27,452 bases of DNA from Hirudo medicinalis. Lineage: Eukaryota > Annelida > Clitellata > Hirudinida > Hirudinidae. The notes beneath the pieces are model-generated. The model was not told the DNA's origin and searched no databases. It worked only from the letters and a program-made list of their open reading frames with translations. The translations under genes were made by a program, and so were the position numbers. The stretch lies in assembly GCA_011800805.1 (NCBI GenBank), contig MPNW01000520.1, positions 27,174-54,625 of the forward strand. Reading direction: 5' to 3'. Below are positions 25,131 to 27,452 of this stretch, piece by piece (the first letter of the stretch is position 1; each line of letters starts with the position of its first letter).

Positions 25131-25376
25131 CGCGATACTACCATGTATACAGTTTTAAAAAATTAAATATTACGCGGAAGTTTATATTTTAAACCCACTT
25201 CCGCACCATCAGAAAAAAATAGACATAAAAATTAACATTTAAAATTTGTTCAATCTATTTAAGTGTTTTGATTCTTTGTTTCTATGGCTTGTTATTGTTT
25301 ACAAGTACTACTTCCTTTTTGCCTGAGCAGTTATGAGTTGCGTGAAATTTGTCTGAGTTATATAAGTTCGCCCTTG

Positions 25377-25680
25377 GAGCTAATGTTGCTAACACTAGCT
25401 ATGAAAGTGTTAGTGATGTGGATGATACCGAAGAGTCATTTATGATTGACGTTTCCAAAAAGTTGTTGAACAAAGACTTGTAGAAAAAAGCGGAGACATG
25501 AAGTTGAAGACAAAGTCCAATTCCAAAAGTATTTGGTGGAATTACTTTTTAAGAATTCATAACAAAGGGGAGCCAACAATTTTCGTTTGTTGCAAAAAAT
25601 GCAAGAGTGAGTTGTGAAGCAGACGCGAGGACTCGTCAGTCCTGAATATGACGATTCAGGTCAGTATGGATCAAGACAAA
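25377..25680 (+). pseudogene. BED zinc-finger remnant, hAT-like transposase N-terminus
   Basis: NVANTSYESVSDVDDTEES runs to a stop near 25484. After a frameshift comes SKSIWWNYFLRIHNKGEP, IFVCCKKCKSEL and TGA (25615-25617). A Trp-aromatic start followed by CxxC is the first half of a BED finger, common at the N-terminus of hAT transposases. The His pair is not clear and no catalytic domain follows. Confidence 0.45.
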
Positions 25681-25699
25681 GTCCAACAATTAATTTGTT

Positions 25700-27295
25700 A
25701 TCAATATTAATAAAGATTTAAGAATTAAAAGATTTAATTGAAAATACTTTTCAGAGACTAACAAATACTTTATGCAATATCATAATTTATTTGGTGGTTA
25801 TACCACAAGCTATAACCGCTTGCAAAGTAGCGGATGTGGGGCAGTTGGAGGTTAGAAGTGGTGTGGATGGTGAATGTGCAGTAGTAGTATGGAAAATTTA
25901 CAACCGCGCAGAGCTCTATTTTTAATGAGATTTAAAAATCAGTTGATCAGTTGATAGTAATTAGCTACCATAATAAGCGGGTAATACCACCCTCTTGTGA
26001 ACTAAATGCTTACTGAATAGAATCAATGTTTGTACTGCAAAAATCCTTCACTAAAATAGTGAGCTATGGTGCATCACCTAAAATCAGGATTGGGAGCCAA
26101 AGGCAGTGCAGCACAGTTTCGAAAGAAGAACTAATTGATTGGAATTATTACTTATAAAATCATAAGTAACGTTTTGGCCCGGGTCCGAATGATTACATAA
26201 TTTATGTGTGATAACACTCTAGTGCTTCCTTAAATTTGGAAATAATGGAGAAAGTACGCAAGTACATGGCAAATCTCGGAAACTGAAAGTTATCATAATG
26301 CAATACGATGTATCGAATTTTTCATTGCTACGTTACCTGTTTCCAGTATTGAATATTGAAATTGTCAAATGAATATTTTAATTAATAGATATAAAATAGA
26401 TATAAATAGTTATAAAAGAATATAAAATTTACAGTTGTAGAAAATTTAGAGAAAGAAATAAAATCTTACTTGATAATCGTGAAAAACATTGTCGATAGCT
26501 TACAACAACAATCAAAGTAAATATTATGTCCCTCATATTTTCATTGGAATAACAAATAGTTTATAACACTTAATTCCAGCTTTCAGAAACTCGCCATTTC
26601 TACAGCAAGGTAGTAGGAATCGTGCAGCAATAACATTGTATACTCACAGAAGTCAATGCGCCTTGTGAATCATCTTACATAAATAACCTCTCTTGTGAGA
26701 AAAAATATTCTTATGAAAGTTGGAAAAACTAAAACACAACCTCAAGTCAACTGATTATTAATTACTTAAAGTTAAATTAAAGCTTGGTTAAGAAGATTAA
26801 CATTTTCTTCAGATCAAAATTTATGAATAACCATTCTTAAAGCAAGAGGATAATTTCATTTCTTTATAATAATTTATGCCATGTAATGACAGGAATAATT
26901 TCTAAGTTGAGACTTTTCAGAGACTAAATTGGAGATTAAAATGCAATAAACAAGGTGGCTCAATAAATTCCGACCTTATACTTGGTTTCATTCAACAATT
27001 ACTCAATTCATAAGTGGGTATTGCATGCTAATACCACACTAATCGTAATCACAATCCAGGTATTTAGTAGGTTATAACACCCAGGTCCGCCGACGGAAAT
27101 TTCGAGTCCGCAGCTATACAAAAAAAACATGTTTCTTCGGTTGGTGTTTTGTTTTTTAATGTTTCATTTTTATCAATGATGATTAAATGACGATTATATG
27201 TAAATGTAAAATTTTTTTAAATAAATTCAATGAAAAAAAACTAGAATAATTTCAAAAGCAGTGTCAGTCAAATAAACATTTTAATAAAAATGTCA
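25700..27295. other. AT-rich stretch with no supported gene; possible Tc1-type end at 26165-26215
   Basis: GTTTTGGCCCGGGTCC, then ACATAATTTATG (about 26168-26204), resembles the inner part of the Tc1-like left end at 4829-4865, but no partner was found. Short open frames (about 25812-25925 and 26226-26371, plus) have no recognisable content. Confidence 0.35.
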
Positions 27296-27452
27296 TCATG
27301 TATTATAATTGTAACCAACATCAGTTTTAAATTTCGTGAAATAAACAGGAGTTCCCATGCTCGATCTGTTGTCAGCCTTATTACCCTTTACTGTTTGAAT
27401 GTTAGAATAAGTGCTGTAACTTCTTTCATAAGCATGCTGTGTAAATATTTTT
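27296..27452 (-). CDS. Candidate terminal exon continuing off the right edge
   Basis: On the minus strand 51 codons are open from the window edge to TGA (27298-27296). The peptide is rich in Tyr, Ser and Asn (HAYERSYSTYSNIQTVKG, MGTPVYFTKFKTDVGYNYNT). It looks like a protein C-terminus, but I do not recognise it. If real it is a different gene from the proteoglycan, whose 5' exons would then lie between 20228 and 27295 or in an intron spanning this gene. Confidence 0.4.
   Translation of the reverse strand, partial: KIFTQHAYERSYSTYSNIQTVKGNKADNRSSMGTPVYFTKFKTDVGYNYNT

Noticed and set aside
22770..26115. AAAGGCAGTGCAGCA occurs near 22776 and 26099
   Set aside because: A 15-bp match with unrelated flanks; most likely chance or a fragment too short to interpret.
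26570..26720. Minus-strand exon with a strong GTGAGTAT donor near 26640
   Set aside because: All three frames upstream of the donor carry early stops.
1..27452. CRISPR, bacterial operon, phage or toxin-antitoxin system
   Set aside because: Spliced genes, LINEs, LTRs and piggyBac elements show eukaryotic nuclear DNA. No repeat-spacer array or operon structure is present.

Overview
The window is animal nuclear DNA: AT-rich, with short GT-AG introns (mostly 56-80 bp), exons of two conserved metazoan cell-surface genes, and many decayed transposable elements. The gene and transposon mix suggests an invertebrate. I cannot name the lineage. Single N characters at 898 and 11236 mark assembly gaps.

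Layout. (1) 1-2490: an unidentified open frame at the left edge, then a broken non-LTR retrotransposon on the minus strand with a C-terminal restriction-like endonuclease. (2) 2491-4010: a diverged direct-repeat pair and, on the plus strand at 3378-3473, a last coding exon carrying the P3 helix of a DCC/neogenin/frazzled-type netrin receptor. (3) 4011-5905: a solo LTR, then a Tc1-like element invaded by a Helentron-like element that carries a tRNA-derived module. (4) 6791-20227, minus strand: fifteen exons of a CSPG4/NG2/Kon-tiki-type proteoglycan. They run from the first CSPG repeat through 15 repeats, one transmembrane segment and a cytoplasmic tail ending in QYWV. The signal peptide and LamG exons are not found. 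Its 5.3-kb intron (8594-13929) holds a LINE ORF1 remnant, two head-to-tail Helentron-like copies with a solo LTR inside one, a triplet microsatellite, a second LINE remnant, a fold-back element and an internally deleted piggyBac. (5) 20228-27452: a piggyBac element with both ends and TTAA duplications, a candidate GPI/tail-anchor terminal exon, another LINE RT fragment, a BED-finger (hAT-like) fragment, and a candidate terminal exon at the right edge.

The netrin-receptor gene (+) and the proteoglycan gene (-) are convergent, about 3.3 kb apart. The proteoglycan reading frame is preserved across thirteen splice junctions by matching phases. One place (15930-15984) does not resolve into a continuous frame.

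I see no unknown multi-gene system. The most notable items are the tRNA-bearing Helentron-like family, the nested insertions whose order can be read from target sites, the near-complete proteoglycan repeat array, and an assembly-type duplication that creates a false frameshift in the retrotransposon.
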